64,000 nt of DNA from JBBRHH01 sp963788015 (GTDB taxonomy: Bacteria; Planctomycetota; Phycisphaerae; Tepidisphaerales; Tepidisphaeraceae): contig CAWBEY010000012.1 of NCBI GenBank assembly GCA_963788015.1, forward strand, positions 1,922,001 to 1,986,000, in the 5' to 3' direction. Below, one piece after another: positions 17,474 to 27,084 of the stretch. The position numbers were made by a program, and so were the translations under genes. The stretch's first letter is position 1. Every line of letters begins with the position of its first letter. The notes beneath the pieces were generated by a model. That model was not told the DNA's origin and ran no database searches. It was given only the letters and a program-made list of their open reading frames with translations.

Positions 17474-19156
17474 ATGGAACCAATCATGGCATTTCCGCGA
17501 CTCCAATCGCTGTTAATCGCTCTTTCCGCTTCCATGCTTTCAGCAAACGCAATCGCCGAAAATGTCGAGGTCGAGAAGCGCGTTCAAGCCATCAACGACT
17601 CCAATACCAGAATCGGTATGAAAATTCAGGCCTGCTCCGAACTCGCGCAATTCGGAAAAGATGCCGTCCCAGCCCTTCGAAAGCTATTGGAATCACGCGA
17701 TGCCAACGTATCGCGTGTTGCCCAGCGCTTCCTCGCAACAATTGGCGCTGACGCGATGCCCGAGCTCAAGGATATGCTGCACAGCGGCAACAGCACCGCG
17801 AAGATGAACGCGCGGAACATATTGATGGAAATGGGCGGCCCCGGAAAGGCGGCGCTCGCCGAGGCCGCGTCCGATGCGGATCCAGAGGTTCGAAAAATCG
17901 GCCTCGCCGCCGGCCAAGGCTCGGTAGCGGCATGCGTCAGCGCGATAGATGACAAAGACACTTCGCTCTGTTTCCCGGCCGCCACCAGACTATGCACGCT
18001 GGCGACGGATAGCGCCGATGCCGTCGCCGCCCTCGATAAGGCTCTATCGCACGTATCGCCGGAGAAACGCAAAATCGTGTTGCGGGCGATGGCGCCGCTG
18101 GCATTCAGTGCCGAAGCGCCCGCCGCCCTTCGATCGCGATTTTTCGCCGCCGCCGATGATCCAGATTCGACAGTTCGACAATACTTCGTTGATGCACTGA
18201 TGTCGGCAACATTTCAGATGAAAGCAGTAGCCGATTTCTTTCCAAAGCTGCTCCACAGCGAAGACGCCCAGGTGCGCAGTGCCGTCATTCGAACATATCG
18301 CGGCCACGAGGCCGAGGCATATCAAGCCTTGCCGGTCCTTAAAGCACTCGCTCGGGACGACAGTAACGCCGATGTGCGGGCGGCCGCGGCACACATTGTT
18401 GAGCAGACCAACCTGTGGGCGAAGCATACACCCACCACGCTCCCGACCATTGCCGATCCCGCCATTGAGGCTCAAATTCAGAAACTATCCGTCGCTTTGA
18501 AACAGGTAGACGACCTGAAACAACTCGCACAGTCTTGCGAGACCGCCCGGCGGATGGGGAAGGATGCCAAATCAGTAGCGCCCCTTCTTGTGCCGTTGAC
18601 CGCGAACAACGACAAAGAAGTTGCTCGCACTTCATTCCTCGCATTGTTTGCGATGAACGAAGAGTCGTTGTCTGCGCTCATCGATGGCCTGCGATCGGAC
18701 AACCCAGGTGTCATCGAAAAATCGGCAACTCTGATTGGGATGATTCAGGGTTCTGTTCGATCCGCGGAACCCTTCGTTAAGGCCGCGCACGACAATAACG
18801 TCAATGTCCGCGAACAAGCCGTCAAGTACTTACCGATGTACGAGCCAGGGGTGTCTGGACCGCCCCTCGTGGAGGCACTGGGCGACGCGGATGCCCGCGT
18901 AAAACGCGTCGCTTTGGAGGGTCTGGCCTACGGGAGAAATCCCCCGCCAGACAACGACGCCACTGCGAACGCGCTAATTGGTTTGCTCCAGGACCCCGAT
19001 CCCAAGTTGCGCCTGATAGCGGCAGCGGCCCTATCACGTTTCCCCGCCGGCAAGACCGCCTTGCCACAACTCGAAAAGATGGCCACGGAGGACAAAGACG
19101 AATCCGCACGGCTCGAGGCGAAAGACACCATTCATAAACTGTCGAAATTACGATAG
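17474..19156 (+). CDS. Exported HEAT-repeat protein
   Basis: 560 residues with an intact frame. The signal peptide is FPRLQSLLIALSASMLSANA, cut near NAIAEN. The mature protein is an array of about 12 HEAT-type helical pairs: GKDAVPALRKLLESRDANVSRVAQ, GPGKAALAEAASDADPEVRKIGL, EDAQVRSAVIRTYRGHEAEA, GDADARVKRVALEGLAYGR, DPDPKLRLIAAAALSRFPAGKTALPQLEKM. Such solenoids serve as protein-binding scaffolds; planctomycetes export many. No enzyme domain is visible. The gene is flanked by repeat copies B and C, so it may have travelled between them. ATG 17486 is an alternative start. Confidence 0.85.
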   Translation: MEPIMAFPRLQSLLIALSASMLSANAIAENVEVEKRVQAINDSNTRIGMKIQACSELAQFGKDAVPALRKLLESRDANVSRVAQRFLATIGADAMPELKDMLHSGNSTAKMNARNILMEMGGPGKAALAEAASDADPEVRKIGLAAGQGSVAACVSAIDDKDTSLCFPAATRLCTLATDSADAVAALDKALSHVSPEKRKIVLRAMAPLAFSAEAPAALRSRFFAAADDPDSTVRQYFVDALMSATFQMKAVADFFPKLLHSEDAQVRSAVIRTYRGHEAEAYQALPVLKALARDDSNADVRAAAAHIVEQTNLWAKHTPTTLPTIADPAIEAQIQKLSVALKQVDDLKQLAQSCETARRMGKDAKSVAPLLVPLTANNDKEVARTSFLALFAMNEESLSALIDGLRSDNPGVIEKSATLIGMIQGSVRSAEPFVKAAHDNNVNVREQAVKYLPMYEPGVSGPPLVEALGDADARVKRVALEGLAYGRNPPPDNDATANALIGLLQDPDPKLRLIAAAALSRFPAGKTALPQLEKMATEDKDESARLEAKDTIHKLSKLR

Positions 19157-19240
19157 ACGCACTTGCAGTTCCGCTGGCGCACCCAACCAAAACCCGCCAG
19201 AACTGCATCGCGATTTGCCGCTTTAGCCGAAGTTTCTTTA

Positions 19241-19336
19241 GGGGGGCCTAAAGGGTCAAAAGCTAATATCGCTCGCCCTTCCTGCTAACCACAGAAAGTC
19301 ATCGAGTTATTCTCGCTTCCTGATTGGAGTCTTGCG
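19241..19336 (+). repeat. Dispersed repeat copy C: leader only
   Basis: GGCCTAAAGGGTCAAAAGCTAAT through CGCTTCCTGATTGGAGTCTTGCG, almost identical to the leader of copy B but ending before the DUF2867 part. Its end marks the point where the three copies diverge. Confidence 0.8.
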
Positions 19337-19655
19337 CTCAGAATAACTAAAGGTGACGCGAGCCTGTATACCGCAAATTCTGAGGAATCTGGAATCATCG
19401 TTCGAATATTCAGCCTTAAAAGACCAACATCCGCCTCCAAAGCTCAACCGTCACGCATTGCCGACGGCGGCATCGCCCACTGATGTCTTCAACCGGCCTG
19501 ACCCAAGCCAACGCAGACAACCCCCTTCCTCAGCCCAGATCATCCGGCCAGCCACGTTCCACAAACATTCGAGCGGAACACCCCAAAAAAGACGGCCAGC
19601 TCAAACACCCCATTCATAAAACCCGCCCCGCCCCTTTCACCCACCCCCGCCCACC

Positions 19656-19757
19656 CAGCACCCAGCACCCAGCACCCAGCACCCAGCACCCAGCACCCAG
19701 CACCCAGCAACAGCACCCAGCAACTAGCACCCAGCAACTAGCAACCAGCAACTAGCA
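19656..19757. repeat. 7-bp tandem repeat (AGCACCC / AGCAACT)
   Basis: About seven units of AGCACCC pass into units of AGCAACT or AGCAACC over 100 bp. The unit change inside one array suggests local slippage followed by homogenisation. No gene is here; the array ends about 40 bp before the promoter at 19796. Confidence 0.85.
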
Positions 19758-19795
19758 ACTAGCAACTAGCAACTCCCGCCCCTCCGCCCCTCCCC

Positions 19796-19823
19796 TTGAC
19801 AATCCCTAACATTCATCTACACT
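19796..19823 (+). promoter_or_regulatory. Predicted promoter upstream of phosphoketolase (shared module M1)
   Basis: TTGACA at 19796-19801, 16-nt spacer, TACACT at 19818-19823. A stem-loop (CCATCT/AGATGG, about 19863-19879) and GGGGAACCCATG follow. The same order of elements occurs at 46784. About 510 bp of leader lies before the xfp ATG. Confidence 0.6.
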
Positions 19824-20333
19824 ACCACCAGCGTCAACTGGGCAACCCCAGCAGCCGCCGCCCCATCTCCCGCAGATGGAGCCCAACCAGGGGAACCCAT
19901 GTCCACAGCACATCATCATCCCAGCAACCCCACGCCTACCCGACCCGGCCCGCTCAGGCATGTGTCGTTCCTCTTTCGAGTTCCCAGTCTCAAGTCTCCT
20001 GTCTCAAGCCCGCGTCGTTTGGTGGTCGGTTATGTGTCGTTTGATAGTCGGTTAGTGGTCGGTTGGTGGTCGGTTAGGTGTCTGTTGGTGGGCGATTGGT
20101 GGTCGGTTTGTGGTCGCTTTTTAAAAACCCCTTTTTCCCTAAACCCTTGTCAACACTCACCCCCCTCCCAAACCCCCATGCGCAACTCAATTGCAACAAC
20201 AAAACACCCACCCAAACCGACACCCATCCCCCCTCCCATCTCCCCCCCCATTCATCCTTCTTCCTTCATACTTCTAACTTCCCCCCGCCGTTCGACTACA
20301 CTCCCCTTCTCCCGACACCACAAAAGGAACAAA
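19824..20333 (+). other. Long leader/spacer shared with the WD40 kinase gene
   Basis: No gene is credible here; a long frame through it is just the extension of xfp without a start signal. It contains GTGGTCGGTT-type imperfect tandem repeats (20029-20115), then CCCTAAACCCTTGTCAACAC, then C-rich text. The same blocks in the same order occur at 48480-48760. An AAAGGA ribosome site at 20322 sets the xfp start. Confidence 0.7.
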
Positions 20334-22694
20334 ATGGCCAACACCCTCTCCCCAGACCAACTCCAGAAAATCCACGCCTACTGGCGCGCCGCCAACTACC
20401 TCTCCGTCGGCCAGATCTATCTCCTCGACAACCCCCTCCTCAAAGAGCCCCTCACCCTCCACCACATCAAGCCCCGCCTCCTCGGCCATTTCGGCACCAC
20501 CCCCGGCCTCAATTTCATCTACGTCCATTGCAACCGCATCATTAACCAGCACGACCTCAACATGATCTACATCGCCGGCCCCGGCCACGGCGGGCCCGGC
20601 CTCGTCGCCAACACCTACCTCGAAGGCACCTACTCCGAGCTCTACCCCAACATCTCCCAGGACGAAGCAGGCATGAAACGCCTCTTCAAGCAGTTCTCCT
20701 TTCCCGGCGGCATCCCCAGCCACGTCGCCCCCGAAACCCCCGGCTCCATCCACGAAGGCGGCGAGCTTGGCTACTCCCTCTCCCACGCCTTCGGCGCCGT
20801 CTTCGACAATCCCAACCTCTGGGTCACCTGCGTCGTCGGCGACGGCGAAGCCGAAACCGGCCCGCTCGCCACAAGCTGGCACTCCAACAAATTTCTCAAC
20901 CCCGCCCGCGACGGCGCCGTCCTCCCCATCCTTCACCTCAACGGCTACAAAATCGCCGGCCCCACCGTCCTGGCCCGCATCCCCCACGAAGAGCTCGAAC
21001 AACTCTTCCGCGGCTACGGCTACACCCCCTACTTCGTCGAAGGCGAAGATCCCGCCATCGTCCATCAGCTGATGGCCGAAACCCTCGACAAAATCGTCGC
21101 CGAAATCCAACAGATCCAATCGGACGCCCGCACCCACGGCTTCAAAGAGCGCCCCCGCTGGCCGATGATCATCCTGCGCACCCCCAAAGGCTGGACCGGC
21201 CCCAAGGTCGTCGATGGCCTCCCGGTCGAAGGCAGCTTCCGCGCCCACCAGGTCCCTCTCTCAGGCCTCTCCGAAAATCCCCAGCACGTCCAGATGCTCG
21301 AAGAATGGATGAAGAGCTACCGCCCCGAAGAACTCTTCGACGCAACCGGCCGGCTCCTCCCCGAACTCGCCGACCTCGCCCCCAAAGGCAACCTCCGCAT
21401 GGGCGCCAATCCCCACGCCAACGGCGGCCTCCTCCTCCGCGATCTCCGCCTCCCCGACTTCTGGCACTACGCCGTCTCTGTCCCAGCTCCCGGCGCAACC
21501 ATAGCAGAAGCAACCAAAGTCCAGGGCCAATACCTCCGCGACGTGATGAACGCGCAACGACGAATCCAAAAACTTCCGCGTCTTCAGCCCCGACGAAACC
21601 GCCTCCAACCGCCTCGGCGCCGTCTTCGAAGTCACCACCCGCGAGTCCGTCGCCGAAATTATCCCCACCGACGACCACGTCGCCCCCGACGGCCGCGTCA
21701 TGGAAATGCTCTCCGAGCACCAGTGCCAGGGCTGGCTCGAAGGCTATCTCCTCACCGGCCGTCACGGCATCTTTTCCTGCTACGAAGCCTTCATCCACAT
21801 CATCGACTCCATGTTCAACCAGCACGCCAAATGGCTGAAAGTCACCCGCCACATCGAATGGCGCCGCCCCATCGCCTCGCTCAACTACATGCTCTCCTCC
21901 CACGTCTGGCGTCAGGACCACAACGGCTTCTCCCACCAGGACCCCGGCTTCATCGATCACGTCGTCAACAAAAAAGCCGACGTCATCCGCGTCTATCTCC
22001 CCCCCGACGCCAACTGCCTGCTCAGCGTCACCGACCACTGCCTGCGCAGCCGCAACTACGTCAACGTCATCGTCGCCGGCAAGCAGCCTTCGCCCCAGTG
22101 GCTCAACATGGATGCCGCCATCAAGCACTGCACCGCCGGCATCGGCATCTGGGAATGGGCCAGCAACGACAAAGGCGCCGATCCCGACGTCGTCATGGCC
22201 TGCTGCGGCGACGTCCCCACCGCTCGAAACCCTCGCCGCCGTCCAGCTCCTCCGCGGCCATTTTCCCCACCTCAAAATCCGCGTCATCAACGTCGTCGAT
22301 CTCATGAAGCTCCAGCCCGCCACCGAACACCCCCACGGCCTGTCCGACAAGGATTTCGACGTCCTCTTCACCAAAGACAAGCCCATCATCTTCGCCTACC
22401 ACGGCTATCCCTGGCTCATCCACCGCCTCACCTACCGCCGCACCAATCACCACAACCTCCACGTCCGCGGCTACAAGGAGGAAGGCACCACCACCACCCC
22501 CTTCGACATGGTCGTCCTCAACGATCTCGATCGCTTCCACCTCGTCGGCGACGTCATCGACCGCGTCCCCAGCCTCGGCGCCAGCGCCGCCTACGCCAAA
22601 CAGGAAATCCGCGACAAGCTCATCGACCACCAGCACTACATCTGCGTAGCACGGCGACGACATGCCCGAAATCCGAAACTGGAAATGGGAGTAA
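20334..22694 (+). CDS. xfp: Xylulose-5-phosphate/fructose-6-phosphate phosphoketolase (three frame breaks)
   Basis: About 786 residues after repair, the normal family length. It is a TPP enzyme that cleaves xylulose-5-P or fructose-6-P with phosphate to acetyl phosphate. The start MANTLSPDQLQKIHAYWRAANYLSVGQIYL and ATG after AAAGGA are typical. The TPP motif is GDGEAETGP; other family blocks are YIAGPGHGGPGLVANTYLEG, FSFPGGIPSH and MGANPHANGG. Breaks lie near 21550, 22216 and 22645; the true frames read SPDETASNRLGAVFEVT, then GRVMEMLSEHQCQGWLEGYLLTGRHG, then VINVVDLMKLQP, and finally HGDDMPEIRNWKW and a stop. The three shifts sum to zero. It suggests a phosphoketolase shunt supplying acetyl phosphate. 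No ackA or pta is linked. glyA follows after 100 bp. Confidence 0.93.
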
Positions 22695-22794
22695 CAAATT
22701 TGAGCCGACTCGCGCTCTGTCCACCACCCCTGTTGGCCCAATCGCCTCCCCGGCCCTAAAATCCCCGCTCATTTGTCACCAACGAAAGGCCGCC

Positions 22795-24036
22795 ATGAAC
22801 TTACTCGAAACCGACCCGCAGATCGCAGAACTGATCCAGCTCGAACAGCATCGCCAGGCCTCCACCCTCGAGCTCATCGCCAGCGAAAACCACGTCAGCT
22901 CCGCCGTCCTCCAGGCCGTCGGCACCGTCCTCACCAACAAATACGCCGAAGGCTATCCCGGCGCACGCTACTACGGCGGCTGCGGCTATTACGACCAGAT
23001 CGAAAACATCGCCATCGATCGCGCCAAGCAACTTTTCAACTGCCGCTTCGCCAACGTCCAGCCCCACAGCGGCGCCAACGCCAACCTCGCCGCCTTCATG
23101 GCCATGCTCAACCCCGGAGACAACTTCCTCGCTTTAAACCTCTCCTCCGGCGGCCATCTCTCCCACGGCATGAAGCTCAACACCTCCGCCATCTTCTACA
23201 AGCCCGACTTCTATGAGCTCGACCCCAAATCCGAAACCATCGACTTCAACTCCGTCCGCGCCAAGGCCAAAGAGCTCAAGCCCAAGATGATCCTCTGCGG
23301 CTACAGCGCCTACCCCCGCACCATCGACTTCGCCCAGTTCCGCCAGATCGCCGATGAAGTCGGCGCACTCCTCTTCGCCGACATCGCCCACATCGCCGGC
23401 CTCGTCGCCGCCGGCGTTCATCCCTCCCCCTTCCCCCACGCCCACGTCGTCTCCACCACCACCCACAAAACCCTCCGCGGCCCGCGCGGCGGCCTCCTCC
23501 TCACCAACGACGAAGACCTCGCCAAAAAGATCAACCAGAAAGTCTTCCCCGGCTCCCAGGGCGGCCCCCTCATGCACGTCATCGCCGGCAAGGCCGTCGC
23601 CTTCGGCGAAGCCCTCCGCCCCGAATTCAAAACCTACGCCGCTCAGATCGTCAAAAACGCCAAATCCCTCTCCAGTGCCCTTGTAGCCAAAGGCTACCGC
23701 CTCCAGTCCGGCGGCACCGACAATCACCTCATGCTCGTAGACCTCCGCGCCCGCAACGCCGACTTCACCGGCGCCGACGCCGAAAAAGCCCTCGAGCAGG
23801 CCGGCATCATCACCAACAAAAACGCCATCCTCAACGATCCCCGCCCCCCCAAAATCACCTCCGGCTTGCGCCTGGGCACCCCCGCCCTCACCACCCGCGG
23901 CCTGAAAGAAACCGACCTCGAAACCGTAGCCGACTTCCTCGACCGCGCCCTCCACGCCAAAGACAACCCCACCGCCCTCGCCAAAATAAAATCCGAAGTA
24001 GCCGCCTTCTGCACCAAATTCCCCATGCCCCACTAG
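22795..24036 (+). CDS. glyA: Serine hydroxymethyltransferase
   Basis: 413 residues, intact. A PLP enzyme that converts serine and tetrahydrofolate to glycine and methylene-THF in the cytoplasm. The lysine that binds PLP is in STTTHKTLRGPRGG. Other blocks: LELIASENHVSSAVLQAVGTVLTNKYAEGYPG, GYSAYPRTIDF, ADIAHIAGLVAAG, TKNAILNDPRPPKITSGLRLGTPALTTRG. ATG 22795 follows CGAAAGGCC and is the family start. It lies 100 bp after the xfp stop and could share its transcript. Confidence 0.97.
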   Translation: MNLLETDPQIAELIQLEQHRQASTLELIASENHVSSAVLQAVGTVLTNKYAEGYPGARYYGGCGYYDQIENIAIDRAKQLFNCRFANVQPHSGANANLAAFMAMLNPGDNFLALNLSSGGHLSHGMKLNTSAIFYKPDFYELDPKSETIDFNSVRAKAKELKPKMILCGYSAYPRTIDFAQFRQIADEVGALLFADIAHIAGLVAAGVHPSPFPHAHVVSTTTHKTLRGPRGGLLLTNDEDLAKKINQKVFPGSQGGPLMHVIAGKAVAFGEALRPEFKTYAAQIVKNAKSLSSALVAKGYRLQSGGTDNHLMLVDLRARNADFTGADAEKALEQAGIITNKNAILNDPRPPKITSGLRLGTPALTTRGLKETDLETVADFLDRALHAKDNPTALAKIKSEVAAFCTKFPMPH

Positions 24037-24062
24037 CTCGCAGTTGAGGGATACAATCAACT

Positions 24063-24331
24063 ATGACCATCCAGATCACGGTCCAAACCTGGCGCAAAAT
24101 GACCAGTACGTGGCCCACGCGATGCCTATCGACGTCATGAGCGCCGGCCCAACCCCCGACACCGCCCGCAACGCGCTGGATGAGGCCATCCGCGCATTCG
24201 TCCTCACCGCCGCCGATGCCGGCACACTCGAAGATGCATTGATCGAAGCAGGATACGAGCAGCACGAAGGCGACTGGATCGGCCCGGAACTCGTCATCAC
24301 CGAACGACATGCACTGGCAGTTGCCATCTGA
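24063..24331 (+). CDS. hicB: HicB-type antitoxin (one frame break)
   Basis: ATG 24063 begins MTIQITVQTWRK; one A lost from AAAA near 24098 shifts the frame, after which NDQYVAHAMPIDVMSAGPTPDTARNALDEAIRAFVLTAADAGTLEDALIEAGYE follows, the HicB fold with the repeated A..EAi pattern. About 90 residues. HicB binds and blocks HicA and usually represses its own promoter. The order here is hicB then hicA, the reverse of the common arrangement, with 5 bp between genes. Confidence 0.8.
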
Positions 24332-24336
24332 TTTAA

Positions 24337-24567
24337 ATGCCCCGCATTACTCCCATTCCATGGTGGAAGTTTGAAAAGGTGGTGCTCGCCGCCGGCTTCC
24401 GTTTTGCGCAGCACGAAGGCAGTCATCGGACTTACACAAAAGAGGGAATCCCACTACCGTTGGTCATCCCAACCTACGATCAGCTCCCAGTCTCAATCAT
24501 CCGAAATAACCTCCGCACTGCCGGCATCTCCCGAAACCAATACTTCCGCCTCCTGCAAAATCTATAG
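24337..24567 (+). CDS. hicA: HicA-type mRNA interferase toxin
   Basis: 76 residues, intact. MPRITPIPWWKFEKVVLAAGFRFAQHEGSHRTYTK holds the double-stranded-RNA-binding-like fold with the catalytic His in GSH; LPLVIPTYDQLPVSIIRNNLRTAGISR is the standard C-terminal half. HicA cleaves mRNA when free of HicB. The start lies 5 bp after the hicB stop. Confidence 0.9.
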   Translation: MPRITPIPWWKFEKVVLAAGFRFAQHEGSHRTYTKEGIPLPLVIPTYDQLPVSIIRNNLRTAGISRNQYFRLLQNL

Positions 24568-24598
24568 ATGGCAGCCGGGGCATAGCTTCACCCTTCCC

Positions 24599-25342
24599 AT
24601 GGCCAACCAGACTCCACCATTCTCCTCCCCCTACCCCTCCCACCACCCTCCCCTCTCCATCCCCCTCACCGTCCTGGCCGACCACCCCTGCCCCTACCTC
24701 CCGAACCGCATCGCCACCAGCCGCGCCTTCTGGGCCCCCGACATGCCCGGCGATCTCTATCACCGTTTCATGAACGCCGCCTTCCGCCGCAGCGGCCGTC
24801 TGATCTATCAGCCCATCTGCCGCCACTGTCGCCAATGCACTCCCCTGCGTGTCCCCGTTGCCAACTTCACGCCCGACAAATCCCAGCGCCGCTGCCGCCG
24901 CCGCAATGCCGATCTCTCCGTCGATATTGCCGACCCCACTGCTACCGACGAAAAGTTCGACCTCTACCGCCGATACGCCTTCGAATGGCATGGCAAGGCC
25001 GACGAGCAGCGCGATTCGTTCGAATCCTTCCTCTACGACTCCCCCGTCCAAACCCTCGAGTTCTCCTACCGCGACCCCGCCAACAAACTGCTGGCCATCG
25101 GCATCTGCGACGTCTGCCCCGAATCCCTCAGCAGCGTCTATTTCTATTTCGACCCCGCCGAGTCCCGTCGCGGCCTGGGCACCTTCGGCGCCCTCATCGA
25201 AATCCAGGCGGCCGCCCGCCTCAACATCCCTCACTATTACCTGGGCTACTGGGTCAACGGCTGCCAGAGCATGCAATACAAATCCACCTTCCGCCCCTGC
25301 GAAACCCTCACCCCCCAAGGCCAATGGACCCCATGCCCCTAA
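24599..25342 (+). CDS. bpt: Bacterial N-end-rule aminoacyltransferase (Ate1/Bpt family)
   Basis: 247 residues, intact from ATG 24599. It moves leucine from Leu-tRNA onto N-terminal Asp or Glu of proteins, marking them for ClpAP. Conserved blocks are visible: HPCPYLPNRIATSRAFW, FRRSGRLIYQPICRHCRQCTPLRVPV (Cys cluster), SQRRCRRRNADL, YRRYAFEWHG, FYDPAESRRGLGTF-type FDPAESRRGLGTF, and YLGYWVNGCQSMQYK with the GNAT-like fold. The start is 32 bp after hicA. No clpS or aat is linked in the window. Confidence 0.93.
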   Translation: MANQTPPFSSPYPSHHPPLSIPLTVLADHPCPYLPNRIATSRAFWAPDMPGDLYHRFMNAAFRRSGRLIYQPICRHCRQCTPLRVPVANFTPDKSQRRCRRRNADLSVDIADPTATDEKFDLYRRYAFEWHGKADEQRDSFESFLYDSPVQTLEFSYRDPANKLLAIGICDVCPESLSSVYFYFDPAESRRGLGTFGALIEIQAAARLNIPHYYLGYWVNGCQSMQYKSTFRPCETLTPQGQWTPCP

Positions 25343-25432
25343 GCGCAAAAAAGAAAAGCGCCAACCGCTTCTGCTACTTCTTCTACTTATCTTAACCGCC
25401 CACTCCCCACCGCGCCCCCTCCCAATCCTGCC

Positions 25433-25458
25433 CCCTCTCCCACTGCCGTGGGAGAGGG
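25433..25458. repeat. 11-bp perfect stem-loop with GGGCTGGGGTGAGGG tail
   Basis: CCCTCTCCCAC-TGCC-GTGGGAGAGGG, followed by GCTGGGGTGAGGG. This hairpin-plus-tail text is found in many unrelated bacterial genomes as an intergenic repeat. It separates the convergent bpt gene and the 25496-25804 gene, where it could also end transcription. Confidence 0.7.
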
Positions 25459-25495
25459 CTGGGGTGAGGGTTCTTCTCTGCCCACTGCCCACTGA

Positions 25496-25804
25496 CTACT
25501 GACTACTGACTTCCACAAACGAAGCCACGCTAGCCAAATCCCGCACAAACTGCGACGTCATCTTGATCGTCGCCACCGCGCCCGGCACAAGCACCGGATG
25601 CAGTTTATTTGGCCGCTTCGTCCAGATCTGCCCACCACGCCGCTTAGGCATCGCCTTAAAATTCCGGCTCCGCCGATCGATAGGCCCGCTGACAGCCTTA
25701 TCAGTCAAAAACAATCGCTCCAGGGTCTTGCGAGCCCCCTCACGGTTAATCGTCTTCTGCACGGTAATGCGGACAATCTGCCCGCTCTTGATCTCACTGG
25801 CCAT
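25496..25804 (-). CDS. Small basic protein, hypothetical
   Basis: 102 residues beginning MASEIKSGQIVRITVQKTINREGARKTLERLFLTD, with GGAGA 6-8 nt upstream deciding the start at 25804. It is Lys/Arg-rich in the centre (RRSRNFKAMPKRRGGQIWTKRPNKLH). I cannot name the family; the beta-type start and basic middle would fit a small nucleic-acid-binding protein, which is a guess. It lies downstream of and on the same strand as a MocA oxidoreductase, 88 bp away. Confidence 0.6.
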   Translation of the reverse strand: MASEIKSGQIVRITVQKTINREGARKTLERLFLTDKAVSGPIDRRSRNFKAMPKRRGGQIWTKRPNKLHPVLVPGAVATIKMTSQFVRDLASVASFVEVSSQ

Positions 25805-25892
25805 GAACATTCTCCGGTCGTTAAAAGGAGGTAGAAGTATAGCGACGCCTCCTCCGAAGGCAATAGGCAGCGGCGCGCATTGGCCGACCATT

Positions 25893-26890
25893 TTACTGGG
25901 GCGTCGTCCACCGTTGCCACTGCGCTGACTCATACATGGCCGCGATAACGGAACTCCGATAAGCCGCTTCCCGCGCCTGACCAGCGCCGCGTCGGGTTTA
26001 CCGGCGATGGCGTCCAGAAACGCGTCGATGCCGGCGGGAATGGCCGGCGGAAGATCCGCCCAGGGTTCTTTGCCGTCAGCGCCTTCAATCTTCTTGGTTT
26101 GCAGGTAAAGCTTCCCATTCACCACGGCGGCGTGGGCCTCGGTCCCGGAAATGATCAGGCTCACCGGATTGGCAATATCATCCCAGGCGGCGGCCAGAAC
26201 GCCGATCGGTCCAGACGTGAACTTCATCAGGCCCTCGCCGGTTTCATCGCAGCCGGGATAGCGGGCAGTGCCGTTGCCCACAAGCGCTGTGCAGGTGCTG
26301 ACGGGGCCAAAAAGCCAGATCAGCGTATCCAGAGCATGGATGCCCAGGTCGCCGAAAGCCCCGCAGCCCGCGATGGACGGGTCGGCCATCCAGCGCCAAT
26401 CAGCGTCGAACCACCCGCCCAGCGCCCCCGCGTGGCAATTGGACGCGCGGACGCGCGTAATTTGCCCGAACGTTCCTTGTTGAACGTGCTGACGGAGGAA
26501 TAGATTGATCGGCTGACCCCGCATGAAGTAGCCGGTCTGGAAGATCACGCCCGATTTTTCAATCGCGTCGGCCATCGCATAGGCATCCTGAGCCCCCATG
26601 CCCAGCGGTTTTTCAACGAATAGATGTTTCTTGGAACGGGTTGCCCCGATAACCAGATGTTCGTGCCGATTGGTCTCCGAACAGATAATCACGCCGCCTA
26701 TCTCTGGATCGGACCAGATCGATGCAATTTCGGTGGTGGCGCTTGCGCCAAGGTCGCCGGCACGTTTTTTGGCGCGGGCGGCATCGTGATCCCAGACGGT
26801 CTTGACCTTGACGTCGCCGCGATCGCGCAGCTTGTTGACGAATCCCGGCGTGTGGATGTGGGCACAGCCGACAAGAGCGAGGGTGGTCAT
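25893..26890 (-). CDS. Gfo/Idh/MocA-family oxidoreductase (one frame break)
   Basis: About 333 residues starting MTTLALVGCAHIHTPGFVNKL. The Rossmann NAD(P) domain is followed by the EKPL motif (KKHLFVEKPLGM), whose lysine is catalytic, and the MocA C-terminal domain with GCGAFGDLGIHALDTLIWLFG (the GG..D.G.H.iD motif). A break near 25970 turns the true tail REAAYRSSVIAAMYESAQWQ into another frame; repaired, it ends at 25893. No signal peptide, so it is cytoplasmic. It likely oxidises or epimerises a sugar or inositol derivative; the substrate cannot be told. Confidence 0.88.
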
Positions 26891-27084
26891 GTCAAGATCC
26901 TTGAGAAGTGGCGTCGTGCGAAGCAAGGACGCGGCCGCAGGCTTTAGGCGCGGTATTGTAACCAGCGCGGGCAAGGCGGCTATAGGGGAAGCAGCGCATT
27001 TCAAATTATCATGATGATGTCGCCCGAGCCGCGATAAATTCTGAAACTTTGCCGAGTGAAGCGTGGCAACGTAGGCTTGTGCTC

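Noticed and set aside
19899..20333. N-terminal extension of phosphoketolase by 145 residues
   Set aside because: The extension is low complexity, and the region is a shared non-coding module; the ATG at 20334 has a ribosome site and matches the family start.
20274..24060. Long minus-strand frames opposite xfp and glyA
   Set aside because: Gly/Val/Ala-rich antisense frames typical of GC-rich DNA; the plus-strand enzymes are certain.
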